64,000 nt of DNA from Actinokineospora diospyrosa (GTDB lineage Bacteria; Actinomycetota; Actinomycetes; Mycobacteriales; Pseudonocardiaceae): NCBI RefSeq assembly GCF_024171925.1, contig NZ_JAMTCO010000008.1, positions 124,001 to 188,000 of the forward strand. The letters run 5' to 3'. Below, piece after piece: positions 40,773 to 49,777 of the stretch (its first letter is position 1; each line of letters starts with the position of its first letter). The position numbers and the translations under genes were made by a program. Below the pieces are notes generated by a model that had not been told where the DNA came from, searched no databases, and saw only the letters and a program-made list of their open reading frames with translations.

Positions 40773-42074
40773 CTAACGCGACAGGAACCCGTCCAGCACC
40801 TCGACGCCGAACCGCAGCCCCTCCACCGGCACGCGCTCGTCCACACCGTGCGCCATCGCCCGGTAGTCGAACCCCTCCGGCAGCAGCAACGGCGCGAACC
40901 CGTAGCACTCGATCCCGAGCTTGCTGAACGCCTTGGCGTCGGTGCCGCCGCCCATGCAGTACGGGATCACCACCGCCTCCGGGTCCTGCGCGCGGATCGC
41001 GTCCGCCATCGCGTCGAACCACGGCGACTCGATCGGGGACTGCACCGGCGGCTGGTTCGCGATGAACTCCCGGCGGATCCCCGGCCCGAGCAGGTTGTCG
41101 ATATCCGACAACATCCACTCCTCGGTACCGGGCAGCACTCGAGTGTCCACCTGCGCCTGAGCCACCCCCGGCACCACGTTCACCTTGTAGCCCGCGGACA
41201 ACACCGTCGGCCTGGTGCTGTTGCGCACCGTGTTCTCCACGAGCTTCACCGCAGGCCCGAACCGGGCGATCGTGCCGTCCACGTCGTCCCAGTCGACCGG
41301 GACGTCCAGCGTCGCTGCGGTGCGCTCGATGAACTCGCGAACAGCGGGAGTCAGCACCACCGGCCACTGGTGAGCCGCCAACCTGTGCAAGGCGTCGACG
41401 AGCTTGACCACCGCGTTGTCGTCGTTGCGCCGAGAACCGTGCCCCGCCTTACCCGTCGCCGTCAGCAGCAGGTGAGCCGTCCCGCGCTCGGCAGTCCCAA
41501 CTGGATACAGGTGGGCCAAACTGCCGTCGGGACGCCTTGTCGGCACCGTGTAGCCGCCGGACTCACCGATCGCGACGGCGCACCCCTCGAACAGCTCCCG
41601 GTGGTCCTTGATCAGCCAGTGCGCCCCGTAGTCGCTGGTGTCCTCCTCGTCGGCGACGAACGCGAACACGATGTCGCGCAGCGGCGTGCGCCCCTGCTCG
41701 GCCCACCGCGCCAGCACGGTCAGCACCGAGGCGCACATGTCCTTCATGTCCACCGCGCCCCGGCCCCAGACGAAACCGTCGCGAATCTCACCCCCGAACG
41801 GATCGACCGCCCACTCCTCGGGATCGGCGGGCACCACGTCCAGGTGCATCTGCACCAGCAGCGCGGGCAGGTCCGGGCGTTGCCCCGACAGCCGCGCGAT
41901 CACGTTCGACCGGCGCGGCGCGCGCTCGAGCAGCACCGGCTTCAACCCCGCGTCGGTCAGCAGGTCGGCGACCAGTTCCGCCAGGTCACGCTCACCGCGC
42001 CCCTGTCCGTGCCCCCGGTTGGTGGTGTCGAACCGGATCAACCGCGCACACAGCTGCTCAACCGGTTCGATCAT
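40773..42074 (-). CDS. M20-family metallopeptidase (copy 2)
   Basis: A 433-residue paralogue of the protein at 20371-21717. Metal and catalytic residues are in MHLDVVPADPEEW, RGAVDMKDMCAS, DEEDTSDYGAHW and the C-terminal MAHGVDERVP. The dimerisation segment reads GKAGHGSRRND. The start is ATG 42074. It lies tail-to-tail with the subtilase-like gene (4 bp gap). It probably hydrolyses small peptides or acylated amino acids in the cytoplasm. Confidence 0.9.
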   Translation of the reverse strand: MIEPVEQLCARLIRFDTTNRGHGQGRGERDLAELVADLLTDAGLKPVLLERAPRRSNVIARLSGQRPDLPALLVQMHLDVVPADPEEWAVDPFGGEIRDGFVWGRGAVDMKDMCASVLTVLARWAEQGRTPLRDIVFAFVADEEDTSDYGAHWLIKDHRELFEGCAVAIGESGGYTVPTRRPDGSLAHLYPVGTAERGTAHLLLTATGKAGHGSRRNDDNAVVKLVDALHRLAAHQWPVVLTPAVREFIERTAATLDVPVDWDDVDGTIARFGPAVKLVENTVRNSTRPTVLSAGYKVNVVPGVAQAQVDTRVLPGTEEWMLSDIDNLLGPGIRREFIANQPPVQSPIESPWFDAMADAIRAQDPEAVVIPYCMGGGTDAKAFSKLGIECYGFAPLLLPEGFDYRAMAHGVDERVPVEGLRFGVEVLDGFLSR

Positions 42075-42266
42075 TGAGTCGACCTCCTCGCTCGCTGGCC
42101 CATGGACGCCACCCTGGCCACACCCGGGCCCGGTCCGCAACGTGAACACCGGTGTTTCGTGGGCCGAACGGCGGCCACCAGGTGTGACCATCCGCACGCG
42201 GCTCGTGCGACCACAACGACCATCGCCCGGATATGTCGACCGCCACCTGTGTAATCTCTTCTCCCG

Positions 42267-43868
42267 ATGGCCACCAGCACAGAACCGTCCCCACACGTGG
42301 AAAACCCCTTGGGCGCTGAGAACGCGGACACTGCGACACCCCTGCCCGACCAGGGCGCGACCGTCACCGACGGCCGCGACGACCAGGTCGACCGGCGGGC
42401 CAACCCGCTGCCCGTGCGCACGATCGCACTCGGCACCGCGGGCAGCCTGCTCATCCTGCTCAGCGCGTTCGGCGCCGCCGGGGTGCTCATCAGCGACCCC
42501 GTGCTCGGGCACGGCCCGCTCTCGTGGATCCGCTACGGCCACGGCCGGATGCTCGCCACCGGGACCCTCTACCTCGGCTTCGGCCTGGTGGTGTGGGCCT
42601 GGGTGCGCCTCGGCAGGCACGTGCTGGCCGGGCGGGTCGGCTCCCGACCGGTGCTCATCGCCGCGGCGAGCTGGATGGGACCGCTGCTGGTGTCCCCGCC
42701 GGTCTTCACCCGCGACGTCTTCTCCTACATCGCGCAGGGGGCGCTGCCGCTCTACGGGCAGGACCCGTACGCGGTCGGGCCCATCGTGCTCGGCCTGCAG
42801 GAGGTCGTGCAGAACGTCCACCCGTTCTGGCAGACCACCCCGGCGCCGTACGGGCCGATGTTCATCCTGCTTGCCAAGGGCGTCGCCTGGGTCACCGGCA
42901 CGAACATGATCCTCGGCGTCATCCTGATGCGGTTCGTGCTGCTCGCGGGCCTGTTCATGCTGCTGTGGGCGCTGCCCGGCCTGGTCCGCCACCTCGGCGG
43001 GCACCTGCCGACGACGCTGTGGCTGGCCGTCGCGGGCCCGATGACCGTCGTGCACCTGGTCGGCGGCCCGCACAACGACCTGCTCATGGTGGGCTTCCTC
43101 GCCGCGGGCACGCTCTGCGTCCTGGACCGCAAGCACGTGCTCGGCATCGCCCTGGTCACCCTCGGCGCCGCCGTGAAGGCCACCGCCGCGCTCGCGCTGC
43201 CGTTCCTGGTGTGGGTGTGGGCCGGGCACCTGAAGTCCACGTTCTGGAAGAACTTCACCCGGGCCGTGGCCGCCGCCGTCGCCACCACGGCCGTCGTGTT
43301 CACCGCGACCACGCTGCTGGCCGGGGTGAACCTGGGCTGGTTCAAGGCGCTGCAGGCGCCGACGATGATCGTGAACTGGCTGTCCGTCCCGACCGCGGTC
43401 GGCGAGGTCGTGCACTCGATCGCGAACATCTTCTTCGACGCGAACAAGAGCTGGTTCGTCAACACCACCCGGGTCATCGGCGGTCTGCTGTTCTTCGCCA
43501 TCGCCATCCGCCAGTGGTGGTTGGCCCGCACCGGCGGCGCCGACGCGGTGCGCCGGATGGCCCTGGTCCTCTTCGCCGTCGCTGTCCTCTCGCCCGCCAC
43601 CCTGCCGTGGTACCTGACCTGGGGCTTCGTCATCGCCGCCGCCCTGCCCTGGCAGCGCAGGCAGCTCGCCATCCTGGTCGGCGCCGCGGTGTTCCTGGTG
43701 CTGACGTACTCGCCCGCCGGTGAGGACCTGCTCTACAACTGGCCGTTCATCGCCGCCGCGCTCGCCGTCTCCGTGCTCGCCGGGATCTCCCTGGTCCGCC
43801 ACGACCCGCTGCGCCTGTTCAACGACCGCCACGAACTGGTCACCGTCGAGGCCCCGGTCAAGGTCTGA
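42267..43868 (+). CDS. mptB: Polyprenol-phosphomannose-dependent alpha-1,6-mannosyltransferase (MptB type)
   Basis: A 533-residue membrane glycosyltransferase of the GT-C type. A soluble N-terminal tail of about 45 residues precedes some 12 hydrophobic segments. The family signature is the loop FTRDVFSYIAQGALPLYGQDPY (with Arg-Asp after the second helix) followed by WQTTPAPYGPMFI. In corynebacteria and mycobacteria MptB starts the alpha-1,6-mannan core of lipomannan using polyprenyl-phosphomannose. Related wall or membrane mannolipids are expected here. A hairpin at 43878-43904 follows. Confidence 0.85.
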   Translation: MATSTEPSPHVENPLGAENADTATPLPDQGATVTDGRDDQVDRRANPLPVRTIALGTAGSLLILLSAFGAAGVLISDPVLGHGPLSWIRYGHGRMLATGTLYLGFGLVVWAWVRLGRHVLAGRVGSRPVLIAAASWMGPLLVSPPVFTRDVFSYIAQGALPLYGQDPYAVGPIVLGLQEVVQNVHPFWQTTPAPYGPMFILLAKGVAWVTGTNMILGVILMRFVLLAGLFMLLWALPGLVRHLGGHLPTTLWLAVAGPMTVVHLVGGPHNDLLMVGFLAAGTLCVLDRKHVLGIALVTLGAAVKATAALALPFLVWVWAGHLKSTFWKNFTRAVAAAVATTAVVFTATTLLAGVNLGWFKALQAPTMIVNWLSVPTAVGEVVHSIANIFFDANKSWFVNTTRVIGGLLFFAIAIRQWWLARTGGADAVRRMALVLFAVAVLSPATLPWYLTWGFVIAAALPWQRRQLAILVGAAVFLVLTYSPAGEDLLYNWPFIAAALAVSVLAGISLVRHDPLRLFNDRHELVTVEAPVKV

Positions 43869-43877
43869 ATCCGGTTG

Positions 43878-43904
43878 CACCCTGGCCGCCGACTGGCCAG
43901 GGTG
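43878..43904. terminator. Hairpin between mptB and the next gene
   Basis: A 10-bp stem CACCCTGGCC/GGCCAGGGTG with a 7-base loop, lying 9 bp after the mptB stop and ending just before the next GTG start. It may attenuate read-through. Confidence 0.6.
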
Positions 43905-43909
43905 TCCCG

Positions 43910-44980
43910 GTGCGACTACTGGTCAACTTCGTCTACTGCTACCCGGTCGGGCACGCCGTGGAAGCGCTGCACTACGCGCACGGCTACCACGTCGCCAACC
44001 CCGACGCCCGGATCTCGGTGGCCCTCAACGCGGCCACCCCGGTCGAGTTGGCCTCGCTGTGCCCCTTCATCGACGAGGTCTACCCGGTGCCGGTGGACGT
44101 GTTCGACGGTGACGCCACCTTCGACCTGTCAGCCCTACCGGCCGACTTCGACCACTACCTCAACGACGTGCGCGGCTTCCTGCCCGACCAACGCGCGATC
44201 TTCCCCGGCCTGGCCGCCTACTACGACGCCTCCAAGCGTCACTTCACCGGCGAGTTCGGGATCGCTGGCCACAAAGGCCCCGCCTACGCGCCTGGCGAGC
44301 ACCTAAGGTTCACCCTCACCCCGGAGCCCCGGGGCAATGCACCGCGGATCGCCATCCTCCCCGGCGGTAGCGCCGACCGTTCGCTCTATCCGTCGGTCCG
44401 CTCCTGGGAAGCCATCGCCAGCGCACTCGTTGACCGATTCCCGGATGCCGACTTCCTGATGGTCGGCAAGCTCGCCGCCGACGGGCGGACAGCAACGACC
44501 TATAGCGCCGTGGAACTCCAGCGGATCCAGGACGCGCTACCTCGGGTCAGCTCGGTCCTCGACGCCCCGATCGTCGACCAGCTGCGCGCCGTGGCCGCCT
44601 GCGATGTCCTGGTCTCGCCGCACTCGGGGTTCGGCATGGCCGCTCTGGCGGCGGGCACGCCGTGGCTCACCATCGCGGGCAACAAGTGGCCGGAGTACTT
44701 CTTCAACGGCGTCCCGTTCTACTCCGTGCTGCCTGACGTCACCCGGTATCCCTGCTACACGATGCTGGGGCCCGATCCGGAGCCGATCGACGACGACGGC
44801 CCCCGCTCGCCGAGCATGTGCCACCAGCGGATCACCGAGGACCTCCCCGAGATCGTCGAGGCCGCCGGTCTGCTGGTCGAGAAGAGGGTGCCGTACCGGC
44901 AGGCTTTCGCCGACCACCTGGCGCGGATGTCCGCCGTGGGTGGCGTGCCGTGGTCGATAGACAGCGTGCACCTGGGCTAG
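43910..44980 (+). CDS. GT9-like (heptosyltransferase-type) glycosyltransferase
   Basis: A 356-residue protein starting at GTG 43910. The C-terminal half has IAILPGGSADRSLYPSVRSWEAI, resembling the donor-binding PGSxxxxKxWP motif of GT9 enzymes, then VSSVLDAPIVDQLRAVAACDVLVSPHSGFGMAALAAGTP, the typical sugar-nucleotide pocket. The N-terminal half differs from known heptosyltransferases. It probably transfers a sugar to a surface glycan or natural product, in keeping with mptB next door. Confidence 0.7.
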   Translation: MRLLVNFVYCYPVGHAVEALHYAHGYHVANPDARISVALNAATPVELASLCPFIDEVYPVPVDVFDGDATFDLSALPADFDHYLNDVRGFLPDQRAIFPGLAAYYDASKRHFTGEFGIAGHKGPAYAPGEHLRFTLTPEPRGNAPRIAILPGGSADRSLYPSVRSWEAIASALVDRFPDADFLMVGKLAADGRTATTYSAVELQRIQDALPRVSSVLDAPIVDQLRAVAACDVLVSPHSGFGMAALAAGTPWLTIAGNKWPEYFFNGVPFYSVLPDVTRYPCYTMLGPDPEPIDDDGPRSPSMCHQRITEDLPEIVEAAGLLVEKRVPYRQAFADHLARMSAVGGVPWSIDSVHLG

Positions 44981-45089
44981 GCAGGGGCGTTCGCTGGGCG
45001 GGCAGTGGTGTCCAGTGTGGATCCGATGTGGCGGAGAACGCTCCCAAAAGGGGTCGCGTCGGCCCCCACCGGCCGGTGAGGATGAGGTG

Positions 45090-46409
45090 GTGACTGGTGT
45101 GGCTTCACCCTCCGCCCCTGTCCGAACCCCTTCGTTGCTCCCCCTGGCCACCACCACGGCCTCGGTCGGGGTGGCCTCGGCGCTCGCCGTGCCGTTCCTC
45201 CCGCTGTTCCTCACCGAGGAGATCACCGCCGACCCGGTCGCGCTCGGCGGGTTCCTGCTGGCCGGTCCCATCGCGAGTGTGCTGGTCAGCAGCCTGTTCG
45301 GCAGGCTGTCGGACACCAGGGCGATCCGCCGTCCGCTGATGATCGGTGCGGGGCTGGCTGGCGCGCTCGGCTACGGCCTCTACACCGCCACCCACGACTA
45401 CTGGGTCCTGTTGGTCCTCTCCGTCACCGTCGTCGCGGCGAGCACGTCGCTGATCTCGCAGGTGTTCGCCTATGCCGGGCTCGTCCTCGACCGGTCCGGC
45501 TCGACCCGCGCGCCGCTGATCATCAGCACTCTGCGGATGCTCGTGTCGCTGTCCTGGGTCGCAGGCCCACCCCTGGCCGCGCTGCTGGTCTCGGTCGCTG
45601 GCTTCACCGGCCTGTTCGCCGTCGTCGCCTGCTGCTACGCCCTGGTCGCCGCGGTCACGACCCGCCTACCCGAACCGGGAGCCGACCACCGGACCAACAC
45701 CGCGGAGCGGGTGGCACCGGGGGCCAGGCGTCGACTGTGGTTCGCCGTGCCCGCGTTCGTGCTGATCCAGGCCGCCGGGGCGTTGGGGATCATGGCGCTG
45801 CCGCTGTTCGTCGCCGCCGACCTCGGGGGAGGGGCGGCGGACGCGGGGCTGGTGATGGGGCTGTGCGCCGCCCTGGAGATCCCGCTGATGCTCGGCTTCG
45901 GCGCGTTGGCGGTGCGGACCAGCCAGCACCGGCTCGTCCTGGTCGGCATGGCGTTCGCCGTGGCCTACCACGCGGTCGTGTTCGCCACGACCGACATCTG
46001 GCAGGTCGCGGTCGCCCAGGTGCTCAACGCGGTGGTGATCGCCGCGGTGATGGGTGTCGGGATCTCCTACTTCCAGTCCCTCGACCCCAGCCGTCCCGGG
46101 GCGGTCACCGCGCTGTTCGGCAATACGACCGTCGCCGGGACGATGATCGCCGGGCCCCTCTTGGGCTTAGCGCAGCAGTTGGGCTACCGCAGCGCCTACC
46201 TGATGTGCCTGTCTATGGCCGGGCTGGGCCTCTTACTGCTCGCGTTGGCCCGGCCCCCGACGCCGTCAGCTAAGAGCGGCCTCGGTCATGGTGAGGGTCC
46301 CGTCGTCGGCGTCGAGGATGGCGTCGACGCCGAGCGGGATGGTGAGCTGGCCGGGGCAGTGCCCGAACCCCAGTTCCCACACCATCGGCAGCCCAAGACC
46401 GCCGAGTAG
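45090..46409 (+). CDS. MFS sugar-efflux-like transporter
   Basis: A 439-residue membrane protein starting at GTG 45090. It has twelve predicted helices with the central basic loop (RLPEPGADHRTN) between helices 6 and 7. The N-terminal PFLPLFLTEEI and LFGRLSDTRAIRRPLM (motif A-like) and the C-terminal YFQSLDPSRPGAVTALFGNT match SetA/SotB-type sugar exporters. The last 47 codons after LLALARPP are low-complexity and overlap the convergent gene at 46266 by 144 bases, so the C-terminal tail is not conserved-looking. Confidence 0.8.
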   Translation: MTGVASPSAPVRTPSLLPLATTTASVGVASALAVPFLPLFLTEEITADPVALGGFLLAGPIASVLVSSLFGRLSDTRAIRRPLMIGAGLAGALGYGLYTATHDYWVLLVLSVTVVAASTSLISQVFAYAGLVLDRSGSTRAPLIISTLRMLVSLSWVAGPPLAALLVSVAGFTGLFAVVACCYALVAAVTTRLPEPGADHRTNTAERVAPGARRRLWFAVPAFVLIQAAGALGIMALPLFVAADLGGGAADAGLVMGLCAALEIPLMLGFGALAVRTSQHRLVLVGMAFAVAYHAVVFATTDIWQVAVAQVLNAVVIAAVMGVGISYFQSLDPSRPGAVTALFGNTTVAGTMIAGPLLGLAQQLGYRSAYLMCLSMAGLGLLLLALARPPTPSAKSGLGHGEGPVVGVEDGVDAERDGELAGAVPEPQFPHHRQPKTAE

Positions 46410-47183
46410 GTCCTCGGTGACGGTGTAGATCTCCGCCAGCTCCCCGCAACCGACCCACGAACCCAGCGCGATCCCCGACACCCCGGTGAACCACCCGGCC
46501 CGCAGCAGTTGGGTGAGCATCCGATCGATCCGGTACGGCGCCTCGTTCACGTCCTCGAGCAGCAGGATCGCCCCGTCCGGCGGCGGGTGGTGGTCGGCCA
46601 CCCCCAGCCCGGCCGTGATCAGCGACAGGTTGCCGCCCACGGTGATCCCACGCGCCACCCCGTGCCCCGCGGTCGCCGTCGACGGGCCGATGAGCCGCTT
46701 CACGCTCTCCGGGTAGAACAGCGTGTCCTGCAGGTGCCGCCGCGCGTCCGCGTCGAACAGCCGACCGGCGATCATCGGCGAGAACAGCGTGACCAGGCCC
46801 AGCCGGGTCCCGATCGCGTCGTGCAGGCAGGTCGCGTCGCTGGACCCGGCGAAGATCTTCGGGCCCGCCTGAGCCAGCTCCGACCAGTCGAGCAGGTCGA
46901 GCACCCGTTGCCCGCCGTACCCGCCGCGCGCGCAGATGACCGCCTCGACCTGCGGGTCGCACCAAGCGCGCTGGAAGTCGGCGGCGCGGTGGTAGTCGCT
47001 GCCCGCCAGGTACGGCAGCTTCGGGTGTCGGTCCAGGACGTGGTCGCCGACCTGCACCGTCAGGTCCCACGACTCCAGCACGGCGATGCCCTCGGCCAGC
47101 AACACCGGGTCCACCGGCCCGGACGGGGCGACCACGGCGACGGTGGACCCGCGCCGCAACCTGGGTGGGTGAGCGCGCCTCAC
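46266..47183 (-). CDS. S66-family LD-carboxypeptidase
   Basis: A 305-residue protein. GTG 47183 overlaps the stop of the peptidase gene (GTGA). It begins with a nucleotide-loop-like VAVVAPSGPVDP. The Ser-Glu-His triad of the family is present: Ser in FAGSSDATCL, Glu in LLLEDVNEAPYRIDRM and His in ELGFGHCPGQL. RGGYGGQRVL is the conserved ARGGYG stretch. It removes the terminal D-amino acid from LD-linked muropeptides in cell-wall recycling. Confidence 0.9.
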   Translation of the reverse strand: MRRAHPPRLRRGSTVAVVAPSGPVDPVLLAEGIAVLESWDLTVQVGDHVLDRHPKLPYLAGSDYHRAADFQRAWCDPQVEAVICARGGYGGQRVLDLLDWSELAQAGPKIFAGSSDATCLHDAIGTRLGLVTLFSPMIAGRLFDADARRHLQDTLFYPESVKRLIGPSTATAGHGVARGITVGGNLSLITAGLGVADHHPPPDGAILLLEDVNEAPYRIDRMLTQLLRAGWFTGVSGIALGSWVGCGELAEIYTVTEDLLGGLGLPMVWELGFGHCPGQLTIPLGVDAILDADDGTLTMTEAALS

Positions 47184-49090
47184 CGGTGCAGCTCCACCGC
47201 AGGCGCGTCGGTCTCGAACCCGAACACCTGCCCGTAGAACGACAGCTCCGCCTCGTGCGCGGCGATGATCGTCGACGCCGCCCGGAACCCGTGCTGCTCG
47301 CCCTCGAACGTCAGGTACGCGTGCGGGATCCCCGTGCCGTCGAGCGCGGCCACGAACCGGTTCGCCTGCTCCGGCGGGCACACCCGGTCGCCGAGCCCTT
47401 GCAGCAAGAGCACCGGACCCGCGAGCCGGTCGATGTGGTTGATGGGGGAGCGCTCGGCATAGAGCTCACGGTGCTCTGGCAGCGTCCCGACGAGGCTCTC
47501 CAGGTAGCGCGACTCGAAGTCGTGGCTCTCGGCACCGCCATCTGCCCACGGTGAGAGATCCAGCATCGGGTAGCTCAAGGTCGCGCACTGGAAGATGTCC
47601 AGCGTCGTCATCGCGGCCGCGGCGGTCCACCCACCGGCGCTACCGCCGCGGATGCCCACCCGGTCCGGGTCGGCGAGCCCTTCCTTGATCAGCACGGTCG
47701 CCACGGTCGCGCAGTCCCGCACGTCCGCGACGCCCCACTGCCCGTTGAGCAGCTCCCGGAAGTGCCTGCCGTGCCCGGTCGAGCCCGCGTAGTCGACCGT
47801 CACGACCGCGAAACCACGGCTGGTGAAGTACGCGATGTCCACCTCGAGAGCGGGCACGCAGTGCGCCGTCGGACCGCTGTGCGGGTACACCAACAGCGGC
47901 GGCGTCTCACCGGGCGGACCGGCGAAGTCCGGGTTCGTCGGCGGGTAGAGGTACGCCGGGATCCGGTACCCCTCCGGCGAGTCGAACACCCGGGCCTGCG
48001 GCAACGGCAGGTACTCCAGCGCGGGCAGCGGGGCGGGGGAGTCGAGCTCGGTCAGCTCGCCGGTCGACAGGTCCAGCCGCACCGGCGTCCAGTCCGCACG
48101 GGGGCCCGCAGCCGAGGCGACGACCACACCATCGGTGCCCGCGTCCAGGTTCGACCACGCGGACAGGTCGGCATCGACCTCGGTCACCGTGCCGGAGCGC
48201 TCGTCGAGGATGGCCAGGCGGTTGGTGCGCAGCACCGCGAACCGGCCCCGGCCCAGCTGCCCGAACCACCGGTACCCGAGCTGCCACAGCGGCCCGCCGA
48301 GCTCGTGCTCGCCCGCCGCCAGGTTCACCACCGTGCCGTCCAGGCCGACCCGGTGCAGGTTCCACCAGCCGTCGGGGTCGGTCATCGCCAGCAGCGAGTC
48401 CGCCGCCTCCCACTCGACCTGGCACACCGCCTCGCGCGGCCCGCCCGCGACGACGCGGTGCGGTCCCAGCACGCCCTCGTCGGTGATCGCGGCCACGCAC
48501 AGCTCGGTGCCGTCCCACGGCATGTTCGGGTGCTCCCACCCCAGCCACGCGGCATGACGCCCGTCAGGACTGGGCTGCGGCGACGACATGAAGTGGTGAG
48601 TACGGCCCAGGACACGGGCAGGGCTGCCGTCCAACGGCAGGGCTACCAGCTCCCGGTAGTCCGACTCGTCCTCGCGCACGCACCAGACCTCGGTGCCATC
48701 CGGCCCCGCGACCAAGTCGGTGTAGCGCCAGCCCTGCGGCGTCGACGGCTCCGCCGAGATCGGCTTCGGGTCGGTGCCCTCGCGGTCGGTCAGGTACACC
48801 CGCTGGTCGTCCCAGTTGGTGAACACCACGCGCTCGCCGAGCACCAGGTAGGGCATGCCGCCGTACTCGTGCACCCGGTTGCGCACGTTCCACGGCGCCT
48901 CGAGCACCCGCCGGACCCGCGCGCCGTCGTGCCGGAACAGCGCCGATCGGCCGCCTTCCAGCGGCTGGCCCTCGGTCCAGAACACCTCGGCGCCGACCCG
49001 GCGCACCCAGGACGGCGCACTGCCCGCCCTGGCCACGTCGGCCGCGCCGAGCGGGGACACCCACGTACCGTATGGAGCGATCTTCGACAC
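47180..49090 (-). CDS. Prolyl-oligopeptidase-type serine peptidase (S9)
   Basis: A 636-residue protein. GTG 49090 (VSKIAPYGTWVSPL) is taken as the start. The frame remains open upstream. The first 380 residues form a predicted beta-propeller. The C-terminal alpha/beta-hydrolase domain has the nucleophile motif GGSAGGWTAA at about residue 482 and the His in GEQHGFR at about 602. It is close to dipeptidyl/acylaminoacyl-peptidases and probably cleaves short peptides in the cytoplasm. It is coupled to the LD-carboxypeptidase downstream. Confidence 0.9.
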   Translation of the reverse strand: MSKIAPYGTWVSPLGAADVARAGSAPSWVRRVGAEVFWTEGQPLEGGRSALFRHDGARVRRVLEAPWNVRNRVHEYGGMPYLVLGERVVFTNWDDQRVYLTDREGTDPKPISAEPSTPQGWRYTDLVAGPDGTEVWCVREDESDYRELVALPLDGSPARVLGRTHHFMSSPQPSPDGRHAAWLGWEHPNMPWDGTELCVAAITDEGVLGPHRVVAGGPREAVCQVEWEAADSLLAMTDPDGWWNLHRVGLDGTVVNLAAGEHELGGPLWQLGYRWFGQLGRGRFAVLRTNRLAILDERSGTVTEVDADLSAWSNLDAGTDGVVVASAAGPRADWTPVRLDLSTGELTELDSPAPLPALEYLPLPQARVFDSPEGYRIPAYLYPPTNPDFAGPPGETPPLLVYPHSGPTAHCVPALEVDIAYFTSRGFAVVTVDYAGSTGHGRHFRELLNGQWGVADVRDCATVATVLIKEGLADPDRVGIRGGSAGGWTAAAAMTTLDIFQCATLSYPMLDLSPWADGGAESHDFESRYLESLVGTLPEHRELYAERSPINHIDRLAGPVLLLQGLGDRVCPPEQANRFVAALDGTGIPHAYLTFEGEQHGFRAASTIIAAHEAELSFYGQVFGFETDAPAVELHR

Positions 49091-49202
49091 AGGCAGGACC
49101 CTACAGACCCCGCTGTGGTGGCCCGATACGGTGGACCGGTGCGGGGACAGCGGTGGGTACGGCCTGCTCGCCGCGGCGTTGTCCCATAAGGTCGGAGGTG
49201 CC

Positions 49203-49769
49203 ATGGCCCGTGTCATCCACGTCTTCCGTCAACCCGACCGCTTCGTAGCGGGCACCGTCGGGCAACCCGGTGACCGCACGTTCTACCTGCAGGCCGTCGA
49301 GAACGTCCGCACGGTGAGCGTGACGATCGAGAAGCAGCAGGTCGCCGTGCTCGCCGAGCGCATCGGCTCGCTCCTGGAAGAGGTCCACCGCCGCTTCGGC
49401 GCCGAGGTCCCCGACGGGGTGCCCGACACCGACCTCGACGCCGAGCCGCTGCAGGTGCCGGTCGAGGAGGAGTTCCGGGTCGGCACCATGGGCCTGGGCT
49501 GGGACGCCGAGACCCGCGCGGTGGTGATCGAGCTGCTGGCCGCGACCGAGGGTGAGGTCGACGAGTCGGTGGTGCTCGACGACACCGAGGAGGGCCCGGA
49601 CGCGGTGCGGGTGTTCCTCAGCCCGACCGAGGCCCGCGCGTTCGCCGACCGGGCCGACCGGGTCGTCAACGCCGGGCGCAAGCCGTGCCCGCTGTGCGGG
49701 GAACCGCTCGACCCGCTCGGTCACGTCTGCCCCCGGCAGAACGGGTACCGCCGCAGCGACGAGGACTGA
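49203..49769 (+). CDS. DUF3090-family protein
   Basis: A 188-residue protein matching DUF3090: MARVIHVFRQPDRFVAGTVGQPGDRTFYLQA at the N-terminus and a C-terminal zinc-ribbon-like CPLCGEPLDPLGHVCPRQNGY. The function is unknown. In many actinobacteria this gene stands next to the SCO1664-type gene and the uppP-linked phosphatase. Here the SCO1664-type gene follows 9 bp downstream, and they are probably co-transcribed. Confidence 0.9.
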   Translation: MARVIHVFRQPDRFVAGTVGQPGDRTFYLQAVENVRTVSVTIEKQQVAVLAERIGSLLEEVHRRFGAEVPDGVPDTDLDAEPLQVPVEEEFRVGTMGLGWDAETRAVVIELLAATEGEVDESVVLDDTEEGPDAVRVFLSPTEARAFADRADRVVNAGRKPCPLCGEPLDPLGHVCPRQNGYRRSDED

Positions 49770-49777
49770 GGCGACCA

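Noticed and set aside
40773..43880. A 1035-codon minus-strand frame extending the M20 peptidase
   Set aside because: The part upstream of 42074 is an antisense shadow of mptB, of biased composition. The M20 family start is at 42074.
45949..46409. A possible frameshift at the end of the MFS transporter, suggested by the 144-base overlap with the next gene
   Set aside because: All expected membrane helices are present before the overlap and no alternative frame gives a better ending. A simple late stop is sufficient.
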